DNA of 59,046 bases from Bacteroides sp. Its GTDB lineage: Bacteria > Bacillota > Clostridia > Lachnospirales > Lachnospiraceae. Location: positions 1-59,046 of the forward strand of contig JAMPBO010000019.1 of assembly GCA_023666705.1 (NCBI GenBank). The letters run 5' to 3'. Positions within the stretch are counted from its first letter, which is position 1, and each line of letters opens with the position of its first letter. Under the pieces are notes generated by a model. It had not been told where the DNA came from, searched no databases, and saw nothing but the letters and a program-made list of their open reading frames with translations. Shown here in pieces: positions 9,675 through 18,587 of this stretch. The translations under genes were made by a program, and so were the position numbers.

Positions 9675-11108
9675 TTACAGAAGATTATTTAACTCTTTGA
9701 ATTCAGCATCCACTTTATCATAATTTTCCTTCTGGATTGCCATTTTTAACCGTAAAACTGTACGTTTAATCTCCCTAGGAGCTTCGTTTGTCAACTGTTT
9801 TACCGTATCCATAAACATCTCTGCCTTTTCCCAGTTTTCCATTTCCACACAGAGAATCAGCTTTGACAATGTTCGCTTTAAGCTTTTTAGGTTTGCATCC
9901 GTGCCGTATGTTCTAAGCTCCTCTAACGCTTCATCCTCATCGGCGGACTCATCCGTACCTGAAAATGCTCCTGTTACACGTTTTTCATCATTTGGCTGTT
10001 TAAGAACGGCATCCTCACCCTCACAGATATCTACCCAAATTGAAAATGAAAATGTACTTCCTTTATTTTTCTCACTTTCAACCTCTATTTTTCCACCCAT
10101 CAGCTCCACAAGCTGCTTGCTTATATTCAGTCCAAGACCTGTTCCGCCATATTTTCTGGAAATGGATGCATCCACCTGTGAAAAGCTCTGAAACAGCTTA
10201 TCCCTGTCTCCCTCGTCAATTCCGATACCAGTGTCCGATACAATGAAAAAAAGTTCCATCCGGTTGTTTATCTGGGCCGTCCGGATTGCCTCAACGGTAA
10301 TCTTGCCCACCGTCGTAAATTTTTGTGCATTTGACAGCAGATTATTCAGAATTTGGACAATTCTAAGCTCATCCGCTATAATACATTCCGGTATCTGCGG
10401 GGATATTGTCACAAAAAATCCCAGCCCTTTTTCCGTAATTTTGTTGATGTGATTTGCTTTCACATAATCCATCATATTTCTAAAGTTAAACTTACGTGGC
10501 TCAAGACTAAATTTGCCTGCCTCAAGCTTGGAAAAATCAAGAATGCTGTTTATTATTTTATTCATGTCATCGCAACAGCGTTCTATCAGATTCAACGACC
10601 TAACGGTTGCCTTATCAAGCTCCTGCTCGTTTAGCTCCCTCAGGTTTCCCAAAATGCCGTTTACAGGTGTCCGAAGCTCATGTGTAACATTTGCAACAAA
10701 CTCCGATTTTACCTTCATTGCCTGCTCGGCTTCTTCCTTGATACGGTCAATTTCCCTGTTCAGAAATTCCTTTTCCAATATGTCGTTCGCCATACATATG
10801 TACATCCCTGCATCGGAATCATCCTTAAGGAGTCTTGCCTCCACAGGAAAGCAGGTAAGGTTTTTACGGTATGCAACTAAATTCTTTAACTCATTTCCAA
10901 CGAAGCCTTCTGATACAAATTCGTTCTCTTCCAACCGGAAATCATTTGGAAAAACATCACAAATATTTTTCCCGCACAAATCATCGTTGTATTCCAGCTT
11001 CTGCCTTGCGGCATCATTCACATAAGAGATTTTCCCGTTTTGGTCGAACATTAAAATCATTTCCAAAGCATCCTCTATTGGAAATATACATTCCTTCCCT
11101 AGTTCCAT
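9675..11108 (-). CDS. cytoplasmic PAS sensor histidine kinase
   Basis: A 477-aa soluble kinase with no membrane segment. A PAS domain (about residues 12-110, FDQNGKISYVNDAARQKL) is followed by HisKA with His143 in FVANVTHELRTPVNG and an ATPase domain with N, D-x-G (VSDTGIGID), F and GGTGLGL boxes. The last 80 residues are helical and Hpt-like in position but I see no phosphorylatable His there. The start at 11108 is chosen because GGAGGAAAG precedes it. It is the first gene of the chemotaxis operon and is followed at once by its likely partner, the REC-HD protein. Confidence 0.9.
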   Translation of the reverse strand: MELGKECIFPIEDALEMILMFDQNGKISYVNDAARQKLEYNDDLCGKNICDVFPNDFRLEENEFVSEGFVGNELKNLVAYRKNLTCFPVEARLLKDDSDAGMYICMANDILEKEFLNREIDRIKEEAEQAMKVKSEFVANVTHELRTPVNGILGNLRELNEQELDKATVRSLNLIERCCDDMNKIINSILDFSKLEAGKFSLEPRKFNFRNMMDYVKANHINKITEKGLGFFVTISPQIPECIIADELRIVQILNNLLSNAQKFTTVGKITVEAIRTAQINNRMELFFIVSDTGIGIDEGDRDKLFQSFSQVDASISRKYGGTGLGLNISKQLVELMGGKIEVESEKNKGSTFSFSIWVDICEGEDAVLKQPNDEKRVTGAFSGTDESADEDEALEELRTYGTDANLKSLKRTLSKLILCVEMENWEKAEMFMDTVKQLTNEAPREIKRTVLRLKMAIQKENYDKVDAEFKELNNLL

Positions 11109-11258
11109 CTCTTTCCTCCTCAGACACAATTCAAAAAACAAGCAACAAAGAAAACTATTTTTGCTGCCTTATCTATTTTTTATTCTAAAAAAATTATTTT
11201 TTGATTTTGTTGGTGCAAACGGTCAAGCCCTAAAAGATAGCATCGAAACGCCGTTTTC
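11109..11258 (-). promoter_or_regulatory. structured 5' leader of the chemotaxis operon
   Basis: Transcription from the promoter at 11266-11294 would start near 11258, giving a leader of about 150 nt. It opens with a hairpin AACGC/GCGTT (loop GAAAACG), then a GC-richer stretch containing GATGCTATC and GGGCTTGACCG, then a very AT-rich tract up to the ribosome site. The compact GC-rich start in an otherwise AT-rich leader suggests an RNA element. I do not recognise a known riboswitch class in it. Confidence 0.4.
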
Positions 11259-11265
11259 GCGTTAT

Positions 11266-11294
11266 ATTATATACCCTCATCTGCAATTTTTCAA
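11266..11294 (-). promoter_or_regulatory. sigma-A promoter of the chemotaxis operon
   Basis: On the minus strand TTGAAA (11294-11289) and TATAAT (11271-11266) are separated by exactly 17 bases. It lies upstream of the kinase gene and is the only strong promoter seen for the eight-gene operon. It is not a sigma-28 type. Confidence 0.7.
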
Positions 11295-11376
11295 CATAAA
11301 TATCAATTAATTTGTGTCATAAATTAATAACATTCCAAGTTTTGGTAATTTTGTGAAAGAAATGTCAAATTATGTA

Positions 11377-11919
11377 TCAGTAATTTTTTTCCTGTACTTC
11401 AAAATAGCTCTGCGGGTGGTTACAAGTTGGGCAGACATCAGGTGCCTTTGTCCCGACAACAATATGTCCACAGTTACGGCACTCCCATACCTTTACTTCG
11501 CTTTTTTCAAATACAGCGGCTGTTTCAACATTCTTTAACAGAGCACGATACCGCTCCTCATGCTGTTTTTCAATCTCACCTACAAGTCTGAATTTTTCTG
11601 CAAGCTCCGGGAATCCTTCCTTCTGTGCTGTCTTGGCAAAATCCTCATACATATCTGTCCATTCATAGTTTTCACCATCTGCGGCTGCGGCAAGATTTTC
11701 TGCGGTATTTCCAATTCCATTCAATTCCTTAAACCACATCTTTGCATGCTCTTTTTCATTATCTGCCGTTTTTAAAAACAAACCTGCTATCTGCTCATAG
11801 CCTTCCTTTTTGGCTACCGAAGCAAAATAAGTATACTTATTTCTTGCCTGTGATTCACCCGCAAAGGCAGCCTCCAAATTTTTTTCTGTCTGTGTTCCTG
11901 AATACTTTGTTGATTTCAT
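11377..11919 (-). CDS. rbr: rubrerythrin
   Basis: A 180-aa non-haem iron peroxidase that reduces hydrogen peroxide in anaerobes. The N-terminal ferritin-like four-helix domain has the ligand-bearing motifs [11 protein letters not shown] and [10 protein letters not shown], repeated as [10 protein letters not shown]. The C-terminal rubredoxin-like iron site is WECRNCGH and VCPTCNHP. Length is normal for the family. It is a single gene with a GGAGG-type site upstream. No regulator box was recognised. Confidence 0.97.
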   Translation of the reverse strand: MKSTKYSGTQTEKNLEAAFAGESQARNKYTYFASVAKKEGYEQIAGLFLKTADNEKEHAKMWFKELNGIGNTAENLAAAADGENYEWTDMYEDFAKTAQKEGFPELAEKFRLVGEIEKQHEERYRALLKNVETAAVFEKSEVKVWECRNCGHIVVGTKAPDVCPTCNHPQSYFEVQEKNY

Positions 11920-11941
11920 GTTTAGCCTCCTACCTTTTCCT

Positions 11942-12916
11942 CTAATTCTGTATTCTTATTTGTTCTTCTTGAACTAATGGATACCGTATTAATTTATCTC
12001 CATCCAAATCTTCTTTGTACATATCAACAGCACTAATTTGATGGTTATCATACGTTGTATAATAATATATTCCCTTCGTGGCATTACAACAAGACGTATA
12101 GATGGTTATTTCATATTTTCCATCACCCATATTACAACAACCTCTTTGTTGGTCAACCGAATTCAGGATATGGAAAAATTGACTTACACTTTCTTTTTCT
12201 CCCGTCCCGGAAATTGAATTCATTTTTGTAAATACGACTCTCACAAATCGGGATTGTGAGGATAAATCTCCCGGAAGCCCCAAAGCTCCCATCCCGCGGC
12301 TATATGTTTTTAAATTTATTTCCTTTGCAAAATGATTCGCTGGCGATTCTGCAGATAAATTCATATAATTATTTAAATTGAACATCTGCATATCAAAGGT
12401 TGGATTATTCGTTAATGCTCCAACCGGATTTTCATATATTTTTAATCCTTCCCTTACCGATTCTATCGTTATGGATGCTTCATGATCTGAAATAATCCAA
12501 TGTAATTCAGAAACCGGGAACATATTATTAAATGGTACATTTAATAAATTTATTTTCTCTACTAATCTTCTAGCTTCCTTTACAGTAGCACATTGACACA
12601 ATATCCATGGAATAAATTCAAATTGGGCAACATTATCTGTTCCATCTGCCTCTTCATTATAATGTGCATTTCCAACAAAGTTGAGACCTGCCATACCTAA
12701 TCCTTTTTCATTTATTCCATCATAATATAGTGGATAATCCTCTGTTACATGTGCCATGCCAATGATGGCATAATGAGATTTTATATTCCCCATCCTTCTA
12801 AAATTAAACGAATAGTTTCTTGGCGTTATTGTGATTTCTTCCCCATAAGAAAATTCGTAGTCCAAGGTTCGTCCAAAGTAAAAATCATTTGTTTTATATG
12901 TTACCGCTGTACACAT
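11942..12916 (-). CDS. bsh: choloylglycine hydrolase / bile-salt hydrolase family enzyme
   Basis: A 324-aa Ntn-hydrolase. The start at 12916 gives [10 protein letters not shown] with the nucleophile Cys2 directly after the initiator Met, and AAAGGAG precedes it; the upstream in-frame start at 12967 would bury the nucleophile. Other expected active-site residues are visible: Arg16 and Asp19 (FGRTLDYE), an Asn in GALTNNPTF and an Arg in SQSRFVR. The family deconjugates glyco- or tauro-bile acids or cleaves penicillin V; substrate cannot be told from sequence. No signal peptide, so it acts in the cytoplasm. Its presence suits a gut bacterium. Confidence 0.92.
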   Translation of the reverse strand: MCTAVTYKTNDFYFGRTLDYEFSYGEEITITPRNYSFNFRRMGNIKSHYAIIGMAHVTEDYPLYYDGINEKGLGMAGLNFVGNAHYNEEADGTDNVAQFEFIPWILCQCATVKEARRLVEKINLLNVPFNNMFPVSELHWIISDHEASITIESVREGLKIYENPVGALTNNPTFDMQMFNLNNYMNLSAESPANHFAKEINLKTYSRGMGALGLPGDLSSQSRFVRVVFTKMNSISGTGEKESVSQFFHILNSVDQQRGCCNMGDGKYEITIYTSCCNATKGIYYYTTYDNHQISAVDMYKEDLDGDKLIRYPLVQEEQIRIQN

Positions 12917-12962
12917 AATAGCTCTCCTTTCCAAACTATATATTGTATTCATTGTAATATAC

Positions 12963-13267
12963 CTCAAATCATGATATATTACAAGTATGGGAAACCATAG
13001 AGCAAAAGGCGGCTTTACCCTCCTGTTTTAACGCAAGGGCTACCCAAAACCCTCCAGACGAAAGAAAGGAGGGCGATATAATGTATATTACATATGCGGG
13101 TTTAATCCAAATCGGAATATTCATTATTGCCCTTGTTAATCTTTGTTACAAGATTTTCAGGGACAAGAGAAAATAGCCGCTGCTACCTGCAATAGCAACG
13201 GCTGCCTCGTAATGAGGTGACTATAACGCTTAGAGGGTAGAGCCGCTTCTATGGTTCTCCCTTTTCA
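12963..13267 (+). repeat. holin-like toxin locus, copy 1 of an inverted ~305-bp repeat
   Basis: The same sequence, with scattered mismatches, recurs in opposite orientation at 16797-17100. It covers the toxin promoter region, toxin ORF and antisense RNA, so the repeat unit is the whole type I toxin-antitoxin locus. Confidence 0.85.
13081..13176 (+). CDS. small hydrophobic holin-like type I toxin
   Basis: A 31-aa peptide too short for most gene finders. It has one membrane helix (GLIQIGIFIIALVNLCY) and a basic tail ending KIFRDKRK, the pattern of putative holin-like toxins (Hol_Tox type). AAGGAGGG sits eight bases before the ATG. An antisense RNA overlaps its 3' end, as in TxpA/RatA-type systems. 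Membrane depolarisation is known for relatives and inferred here. The second copy at 16887-16982 differs at about nine residues. Confidence 0.75.
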   Translation: MYITYAGLIQIGIFIIALVNLCYKIFRDKRK

Positions 13268-13268
13268 T
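13165..13268 (-). ncRNA. antisense antitoxin RNA of toxin copy 1
   Basis: On the minus strand TTGCAA (13303-13298), 17 bases, TATATT (13280-13275) form a promoter. The RNA would run leftward and end at a stem AGCCGTTGC/GCAGCGGCT followed by ATTTTCTC, within the last codons of the toxin. The second locus has the same arrangement, which supports it. Confidence 0.65.
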
Positions 13269-13354
13269 GTGTTTAATATAACATATATGAAAGATACTTG
13301 CAATGATTTATAATAATATTTATTTTCTTTATTTACCCCACCAAATAACAGCAT

Positions 13355-14191
13355 CTAAGTTTCTCCGCTAATTGCCTGATTGATGAACTCCAGTAATCTC
13401 ACATTTTCCTTCTTCACAGCCGCCCCATAGTGCTGTCCGCCAAAACGATCCCCTAGAATTACCGTGGTATTGTCCACATACCCATTTAAGATGCTGACAT
13501 CCACAGACATTACATCAATATTTCCCTCTTTTAATGCTTTAAAAAGCATTTCGTAGCTTTCATATTCACAGAAAATCGGGTTTACCTTCAAGGTATTCAT
13601 GGTATCAATATACTTTAAAAAGGTTTCTCTGGTCGTTGAATTTTTAGGAACACCAATATACTTTCCGTCCAAATCAGCCAGTGAGCGTATTTCACTGCTC
13701 CCCAGGGAATTTGTATTCTCACCGGAGGTCTTTACCATCAGTCCAATATAATCCGTATAATAACTATCTGAAAAAGCAAACCGTTTTTGCCGTTCTTCCG
13801 TAATGGTATAGGTGGCAAAAAGGCAGTCCACTTCTCCCGATGCCAGCTTTTCTTCACGGTCAGCTACCGTCACCCCTACAAATTCCACCAATTCCTGTGC
13901 TTTTGCGTCCTCCACACTGACATGAAATAGATTTGCCGCTGTCTGATAGGCAAGCTCTACCTCCAGTCCGGACCATGTATCTGTTTCATTGTCATAATAT
14001 CCCAAGTCCGGCACATCCATTTTACACCCTACAGTCAGATATCCCTTTTTGCGGATTTCTTCCACATAATTTTCATTGACCTCGACTGTCTCCTCCACGC
14101 CCGGCTCCGATACATTCGGATTTTTATGTACACAGGCACAAAGAACCAGAGCGATACAGAGCAAACAGCCAATCAAAAGCTTTTTATTCAT
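13355..14191 (-). CDS. amino-acid-type substrate-binding lipoprotein
   Basis: A 278-aa periplasmic-binding-protein-like lipoprotein. The signal peptide MNKKLLIGCLLCIALVLCAC ends in a lipobox with the lipidated Cys, and the family-3 solute-binding core follows (GYLTVGCKMDVPDLGYYD, DCLFATYTITEERQKRFAFS). The start at 14191 overlaps the end of the symporter gene by eight bases. No ABC permease or ATPase gene is near, so it probably feeds or senses for the symporter, or serves a remote transporter. The longer frame to 14236 would spoil the signal peptide. Confidence 0.88.
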   Translation of the reverse strand: MNKKLLIGCLLCIALVLCACVHKNPNVSEPGVEETVEVNENYVEEIRKKGYLTVGCKMDVPDLGYYDNETDTWSGLEVELAYQTAANLFHVSVEDAKAQELVEFVGVTVADREEKLASGEVDCLFATYTITEERQKRFAFSDSYYTDYIGLMVKTSGENTNSLGSSEIRSLADLDGKYIGVPKNSTTRETFLKYIDTMNTLKVNPIFCEYESYEMLFKALKEGNIDVMSVDVSILNGYVDNTTVILGDRFGGQHYGAAVKKENVRLLEFINQAISGET

Positions 14192-15485
14192 TCTTATCCT
14201 CCACTCTGTTAAATACCTCGCGATCCAAGTCGCCATTCTGATGTGCTACAATCGTGGTACATACCGCATCACCTGTAATATTTACCGCAGTCCGGACCAT
14301 ATCCAAAATTCTGTCTACGCCCATAATCAGCATGATTGCCTCCACAGGAAGTCCAACAGCAGAAAATACCATAGACAAGGTTACCAGTCCCACAGAAGGA
14401 ATACCTGCCGTACCAATAGAAGCCAGCGTCGCTGTGGCAATTACAGTCAGATAACCGCCTGCTCCCAAGTGCATTCCATATGCCTGTGCTGCAAATACAA
14501 CTGCCACACCCTGCATGATAGAAGTTCCATCCATGTTAATGGTGGCTCCGAGAGGAATGGTAAAGGAGGATATTTTTCTGGATACGCCCATTTTCTCCTC
14601 TAAGGTATCAATGTTCAAAGGAATGGTTGCATTGGACGTAGATGTTGAAAATGCAAATGCCATAACCGGAAAAAATTTCTTTAAAAACTTTACCGGATTT
14701 AATTTTGTAAACAGTGCCAATAAAACCATATACACGATTAAACACTGGACAGCCAGACCAAGCAGAACACTTCCCATATATTTCAGCAAAGGAACAAATG
14801 CGTCAAATCCCAAATTGGAAAAGGTTTTTGCTATCATACAGAATACGCCGATAGGAGCCAGCCCCATAACTAAATTTGTCATTTCCATCATCAAATCATT
14901 GCACTGGTTCAAAAAATTAGTAATCAGCTCTGCCCGTTCGCCCATTTTTGCTAACAGTATGCCTACCAAGAGGGCAAACAGGATAATCTGAAGCATCGTT
15001 CCATCTGCCAAGGCGCCAATCGGATTTTCCGGTATAATATTTAAAATGGTATCTGCTACGGAAACCTTTTCTGCAACAGTGACCTCACCTGCCTCAATTG
15101 TTGACATATCCAATCCGATTCCCGGACGCACAATGGATGCAACTCCAATCGCAACTGATACAGCCAAAGCGGTAGTTACCAGATAAAATACAATTGTTTT
15201 ACCGCCTACTTTTCCAAGTGCCTTTGTATCTCCAATTGCAGCACTTCCGCAGATTAGAGAACAAAATACCAAAGGAACGACGAGCATTTTCATCAGACGG
15301 ATAAAGCCGTTACCAACGACATAGAATATTCCATCGACTAAAATGGTATCCCTGAAATAAGAATTAGGTACCCATAAATTTAAAATAACACCTAAAATCA
15401 AACCCCCGATTAAGCCCACAAAAATTTTTGTGGTAAGTCCCATTTTTTTCCTTTTCTTACTTTCATTCGTCTTTTCTTCCTGCAT
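14184..15485 (-). CDS. dicarboxylate/amino acid:cation symporter (DAACS family)
   Basis: A 433-aa membrane protein of the GltP/DctA type, taking up glutamate, aspartate or C4-dicarboxylates with Na+ or H+. It has the serine-rich hairpin AFSTSTSNATIPLN and the binding-site motif MDGTSIMQG, plus the later HP2/TM8 residues around GIPSVGLVTL and DRILDMVRTAVNITGD. Length and helix pattern are normal. It lies 15 bases after the RmlD-like gene and overlaps the lipoprotein gene, so all three form an operon. The Arg in MVRTAVN argues for acidic substrates. Confidence 0.93.
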   Translation of the reverse strand: MQEEKTNESKKRKKMGLTTKIFVGLIGGLILGVILNLWVPNSYFRDTILVDGIFYVVGNGFIRLMKMLVVPLVFCSLICGSAAIGDTKALGKVGGKTIVFYLVTTALAVSVAIGVASIVRPGIGLDMSTIEAGEVTVAEKVSVADTILNIIPENPIGALADGTMLQIILFALLVGILLAKMGERAELITNFLNQCNDLMMEMTNLVMGLAPIGVFCMIAKTFSNLGFDAFVPLLKYMGSVLLGLAVQCLIVYMVLLALFTKLNPVKFLKKFFPVMAFAFSTSTSNATIPLNIDTLEEKMGVSRKISSFTIPLGATINMDGTSIMQGVAVVFAAQAYGMHLGAGGYLTVIATATLASIGTAGIPSVGLVTLSMVFSAVGLPVEAIMLIMGVDRILDMVRTAVNITGDAVCTTIVAHQNGDLDREVFNRVEDKNE

Positions 15486-15500
15486 AGTTTCCCTCCTTTT

Positions 15501-16358
15501 CTATCCCTTATACTCTGCTACATAAGCCTTCAAATCATCAATCCATTGCGGCATCGTGTAAATTTCTGTCAGCTTCATCATAAGATTTTCCAGAAGGGTA
15601 GAAACCTGTCTTCCATCATTGGATGAGAAGGTTCCTTTCACCAAGGAAGAATCGTATCCCATCAAAGCAAGAATTGTTCTCGCAAATTCGTATCTGCTGC
15701 ATACCCCTTCGCAGGAAGCATGATAAATGCCATACTCGGTCTTATCTAAAAGGATGCTGATAAAACGAGCCAGTTCTCCGGCACTGGTAGGCGTGCTAAT
15801 CCTGTCAAAAGGAGCCTCAAAGGAGGTTTGGGATTTTCCCTGTTCTACAACATAGGAAAAATAATCCTGTGCCTTTTCACCGCCTGCCGCACCGTAAACC
15901 CATGAGCTGCGGATAATCAAATGCTTTGGATTTAATTCCTTGACGTAATTTTCCCCTGCAAACTTTGATTTTCCGTATACGGTCCGGGGAGCGGGAATAT
16001 CAAATTCTGTCATTCGTCCTGCACTTTTTCCGTCAAAAACATCATCGGTAGAAAGCTGAATCAATTTCGCATTCAGTCTCATAGTCACAGATGCCAGATT
16101 ACGGGCACCTAAAGCATTTACACGAAATGCCTCTACCATATTTTCCTCACAACGTTCTACATCTGAAATGCTGGCACAGTTAATGACAATATTCGGATGG
16201 TATATATTTGCTGCCTGCTCCACTGCTTCCATATCCGTAACATCCACATCCATGTCTGTTCCAACTACTTTATTTTTTGTATCTTCTTTCAAAAGCTGTA
16301 CCAATGCAGAACCAAGCCTTCCTTTTGCACCTGTAATCCATATGGAATCCTTTGACAT
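15501..16358 (-). CDS. RmlD-like NAD(P)-dependent sugar reductase
   Basis: A 285-aa extended-SDR protein of the dTDP-4-dehydrorhamnose reductase family. The Rossmann motif is ITGAKGRLGSALVQLL, followed by VVGTDMDVDVTD and the YGKSKFAGE active-site Tyr-x3-Lys. AAGGAGG lies before the ATG at 16358, so the longer frame to 16391 is not used. No other dTDP-rhamnose genes are near; its neighbours are a symporter and a binding protein, so its substrate may not be rhamnose. The promoter and a leader hairpin are described separately. Confidence 0.85.
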   Translation of the reverse strand: MSKDSIWITGAKGRLGSALVQLLKEDTKNKVVGTDMDVDVTDMEAVEQAANIYHPNIVINCASISDVERCEENMVEAFRVNALGARNLASVTMRLNAKLIQLSTDDVFDGKSAGRMTEFDIPAPRTVYGKSKFAGENYVKELNPKHLIIRSSWVYGAAGGEKAQDYFSYVVEQGKSQTSFEAPFDRISTPTSAGELARFISILLDKTEYGIYHASCEGVCSRYEFARTILALMGYDSSLVKGTFSSNDGRQVSTLLENLMMKLTEIYTMPQWIDDLKAYVAEYKG

Positions 16359-16385
16359 ATCGTTTCCTCCTTCTTTATCTGAATT

Positions 16386-16464
16386 AAACAAAAAGCCAAA
16401 GGAAACACAGCTAGCACCTTTGACTTATATTAGTCAGTATATCATAGGAACAACAATTTTACAA
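16386..16464 (-). promoter_or_regulatory. promoter and attenuator-like hairpin of the RmlD-symporter operon
   Basis: Minus strand TTGTAA (16464-16459), 17 bases, TATACT (16441-16436). Soon after the expected start, GTCAAAGG (16424-16417) pairs with CCTTTGGC (16402-16395) and is followed by TTTTTGTTT, which looks like an intrinsic terminator placed before the first gene. This suggests control by attenuation; the ligand or factor is unknown. Confidence 0.5.
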
Positions 16465-16508
16465 GTTTAAAAGAAGAGGGGATTCAATCCCATATCATTA
16501 TTTTGTTA

Positions 16509-16536
16509 TTGACAATCCCTCTGATTTGTGTATAAT
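16509..16536 (+). promoter_or_regulatory. promoter of tRNA-Trp
   Basis: TTGACA (16509-16514), 16 bases, TATAAT (16531-16536), 50 bases before the tRNA. Confidence 0.8.
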
Positions 16537-16585
16537 AAAATTCGTGCTTAAAAGTTGTGTAAAAAGCTCTGAAAACCTTATATAT

Positions 16586-16656
16586 AGGGGATTGGTCAAA
16601 TGGTATGATAGGGGTCTCCAAAACCTTTGGTGGGAGTTCGATTCTCTCATCCCCTG
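16586..16656 (+). tRNA. trnW: tRNA-Trp (CCA)
   Basis: Acceptor strands AGGGGAT and ATCCCCT pair fully, with G as discriminator base. The anticodon loop is CTCCAAA with anticodon CCA on a five-pair stem containing two G.U pairs. The T arm is GGGAG-TTCGATT-CTCTC. The 3' CCA is not encoded. It is a single tRNA gene with its own promoter and terminator. tRNA genes are frequent integration targets, but I found no duplicated 3' end elsewhere in the window. Confidence 0.93.
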
Positions 16657-16667
16657 CTAAATAAAAG

Positions 16668-16709
16668 AAGTCTAAAATGTTAGTGTTTACTAGGGTTTTA
16701 GGCTTTTTA
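16668..16709 (+). terminator. terminator after tRNA-Trp
   Basis: AAGTCTAAAA pairs with TTTTAGGCTT (one mismatch), followed by TTTAATTTTTT. Confidence 0.7.
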
Positions 16710-16796
16710 ATTTTTTAAACAATTTATTTTGCAAAAAATAATTATTATGAACAAATCGTTGCAATAATCTTCTGTATATGTTATATTAGACATAAG

Positions 16797-16895
16797 AAAA
16801 GGGAGAACCATAGAAGCGGCTCTACCCTCAAATCAATAGCTAAACCTCATGCGAGGTCAAGCCGTTGCTATTGCGAGTAGCAGCGGCTATTTTCT
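16797..16895 (+). ncRNA. antisense antitoxin RNA of toxin copy 2
   Basis: TTGCAA (16759-16764), 17 bases, TATATT (16782-16787) form the promoter. The RNA ends at AGCCGTTGC/GCAGCGGCT plus ATTTTCTTTT, overlapping the last codon of the toxin on the other strand. Layout mirrors copy 1. Confidence 0.65.
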
Positions 16896-16982
16896 TTTGT
16901 CCTTGAAAATCTTGTAACAAAGACCAACAAGGGCAACGATAAATATACAAAACTGATATAAATCCGAATATGTAACATTCAT
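16887..16982 (-). CDS. small hydrophobic holin-like type I toxin, copy 2
   Basis: A 31-aa peptide beginning MNVTYSDLYQF with a membrane helix CIFIVALVGLCY and a basic end KIFKDKRK. AAGGAGGG is upstream; a second ATG directly before (16985) is possible but alignment with copy 1 favours 16982. The antisense RNA covers its 3' end. Confidence 0.72.
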   Translation of the reverse strand: MNVTYSDLYQFCIFIVALVGLCYKIFKDKRK

Positions 16983-17166
16983 CATACCGCCCTCCTTTCT
17001 TTCGTCTGGAGGGTTTTAAGTAGCCCTCCGTTAAAACAGGAGGGTAAAGCCGCCTTTTGCTCTATGGTTTCCCATACTTGCAATATACCATGATTTGAGA
17101 CATATTACAATAAATGTCCATATTAATTTTCCCTAGGTATTGAATCTGTCTGCTATGAACTTCTCC

Positions 17167-18549
17167 TTATGCACCCTTTTTATTTTCTCTTTCCCATTTT
17201 TCAAAATCTTGTTTCATGTGTAAGAAGTTTTTCTTCTGGTCGGCAAAGTATGTATTATTATTCTTTGCATATTCAGCAAGCCAATCATCTAAATCAACTT
17301 CTTCCGTATACGAATAAACCATCATAGCCAATAGAGACTGATAGTTTTCATTCTGTAAGAGTTTTGAACCATCTTTAATTGTTCTGCTTGTTAAATCATC
17401 TAATGATTTTTTATAAAAATCCATATCACTCTTTATGTCTTCCATATCTAAATCAAAACTCTCAGCAATAAATAATTCATCTAGTATTTTAGAATTTTTC
17501 GCAGCATTCATCTGCAAAAAATCAAGCATCATTTTTTCAAGTAAATCCAGTTTGTCAATAACAACCTGCTTGTCCTTCGTACTTGCTTCCTTATCAATTT
17601 CATCGAAGAGCAATCCCTTTTCATTTCTTTTTGCTTTTCTTAAGCTTCCACTAAATTCTTTCAGAAATTCGGCAAACTTATAATCCTCAATTCCCAGCTT
17701 TGTAAATCTATCAAATAAAGTAAGAAATACAAAAGAATCCTTTTTATTAAAAATGGCTTTACTATCTCCTGTAATAATGTTCTCCAACCGGTGCAGATTA
17801 TTATCAAAAGCGTTAAATTCCTCATCTGTAGCATGATTATTCAGATATTTAAACGCTGGTTTCGCCTGCGTCTTCCAGTTATCAAAATGGTTCATGCACA
17901 TCATTGTTTCTACAATTATTCTTTCAACAGCCCCTTTATTTTTATCCTTTTCAGAATAAACATTACAATCCACAAAAAATCTGCCATTCAGAATTTTACG
18001 AATACGGCCGGCAAACTTATCAATATAGGTAAAGGCTTTCTGGTCAGTATTCATAGATACATGATTGTTATAACGTTTGATATATCTGGAAATATTGTAG
18101 CTATCACAATGCTCATGTATCACAGTCTCAATCTGATATTCATCAAATTTTTCCTTTAATTCCTCAGGAAGCTTATCAAAAGTCTTATTCTTTATATCAA
18201 ATATGGCATCTTCATATATAACAGTTTCATTCTTATCTACCACTTTTTTCTTATAAGAAATTTGTGAGTTTTCTATTGCAGAAGTTATTTTATAATTCAT
18301 ATATCTAAATTTAATCAATGCTGCTGTTCTACAACCACCATCTACAATATGTAGTTTTGAATTTACCTCTTCCCCAAGAATAATCGGAGGAATATAATCA
18401 TCTGTCAGAACAGTCATCACAAGTTCATTTATTTGCTCATTGTTCCATGCAAAGTTCCTTTGAACATCTGCTTTATTATCAATATCACCTTTCATGTTCT
18501 TTTTAAGGTACATCTCTAATGTATAGGTCTGTTTTCTCGGTCTTGCCAT
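17167..18549 (-). CDS. DUF262-domain (ParB-like fold) protein of the element
   Basis: A 460-aa protein. Its first 110 residues match the DUF262/ParB-like nucleotide-binding fold: DVQRNFAWNNEQINELVMTV followed by LHIVDGGCRTAALI, the DGxxR motif. GmrSD-type nucleases have the same N-terminus but also an HNH domain; I see no such motif in the helical C-terminal half. GGAGG precedes the ATG at 18549. It is 38 bases downstream of the sigma factor and shares its LexA-controlled promoter, so it should be made on DNA damage. A role as regulator or defence component of the element is inferred. Confidence 0.7.
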   Translation of the reverse strand: MARPRKQTYTLEMYLKKNMKGDIDNKADVQRNFAWNNEQINELVMTVLTDDYIPPIILGEEVNSKLHIVDGGCRTAALIKFRYMNYKITSAIENSQISYKKKVVDKNETVIYEDAIFDIKNKTFDKLPEELKEKFDEYQIETVIHEHCDSYNISRYIKRYNNHVSMNTDQKAFTYIDKFAGRIRKILNGRFFVDCNVYSEKDKNKGAVERIIVETMMCMNHFDNWKTQAKPAFKYLNNHATDEEFNAFDNNLHRLENIITGDSKAIFNKKDSFVFLTLFDRFTKLGIEDYKFAEFLKEFSGSLRKAKRNEKGLLFDEIDKEASTKDKQVVIDKLDLLEKMMLDFLQMNAAKNSKILDELFIAESFDLDMEDIKSDMDFYKKSLDDLTSRTIKDGSKLLQNENYQSLLAMMVYSYTEEVDLDDWLAEYAKNNNTYFADQKKNFLHMKQDFEKWERENKKGA

Positions 18550-18587
18550 TTTAAATTCCTCCAATTTATCCTTAGTGTATGTAATGA

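Larger units (their letters stand above)
16797..17100 (-). repeat. holin-like toxin locus, copy 2 of the inverted repeat
   Basis: Inverted relative to 12963-13267, separated by 3.5 kb that holds three genes and tRNA-Trp. The two copies could pair and invert the segment between them. Confidence 0.85.

Noticed and set aside
16586-16656. tRNA-Trp as attachment site of the element
   Set aside because: I saw no second copy of the tRNA 3' end at the far side of the element and no integrase gene; the true ends may be outside the window.
17167-18549. GmrSD-type restriction nuclease
   Set aside because: The DUF262 half is present but the HNH-containing DUF1524 half is not.
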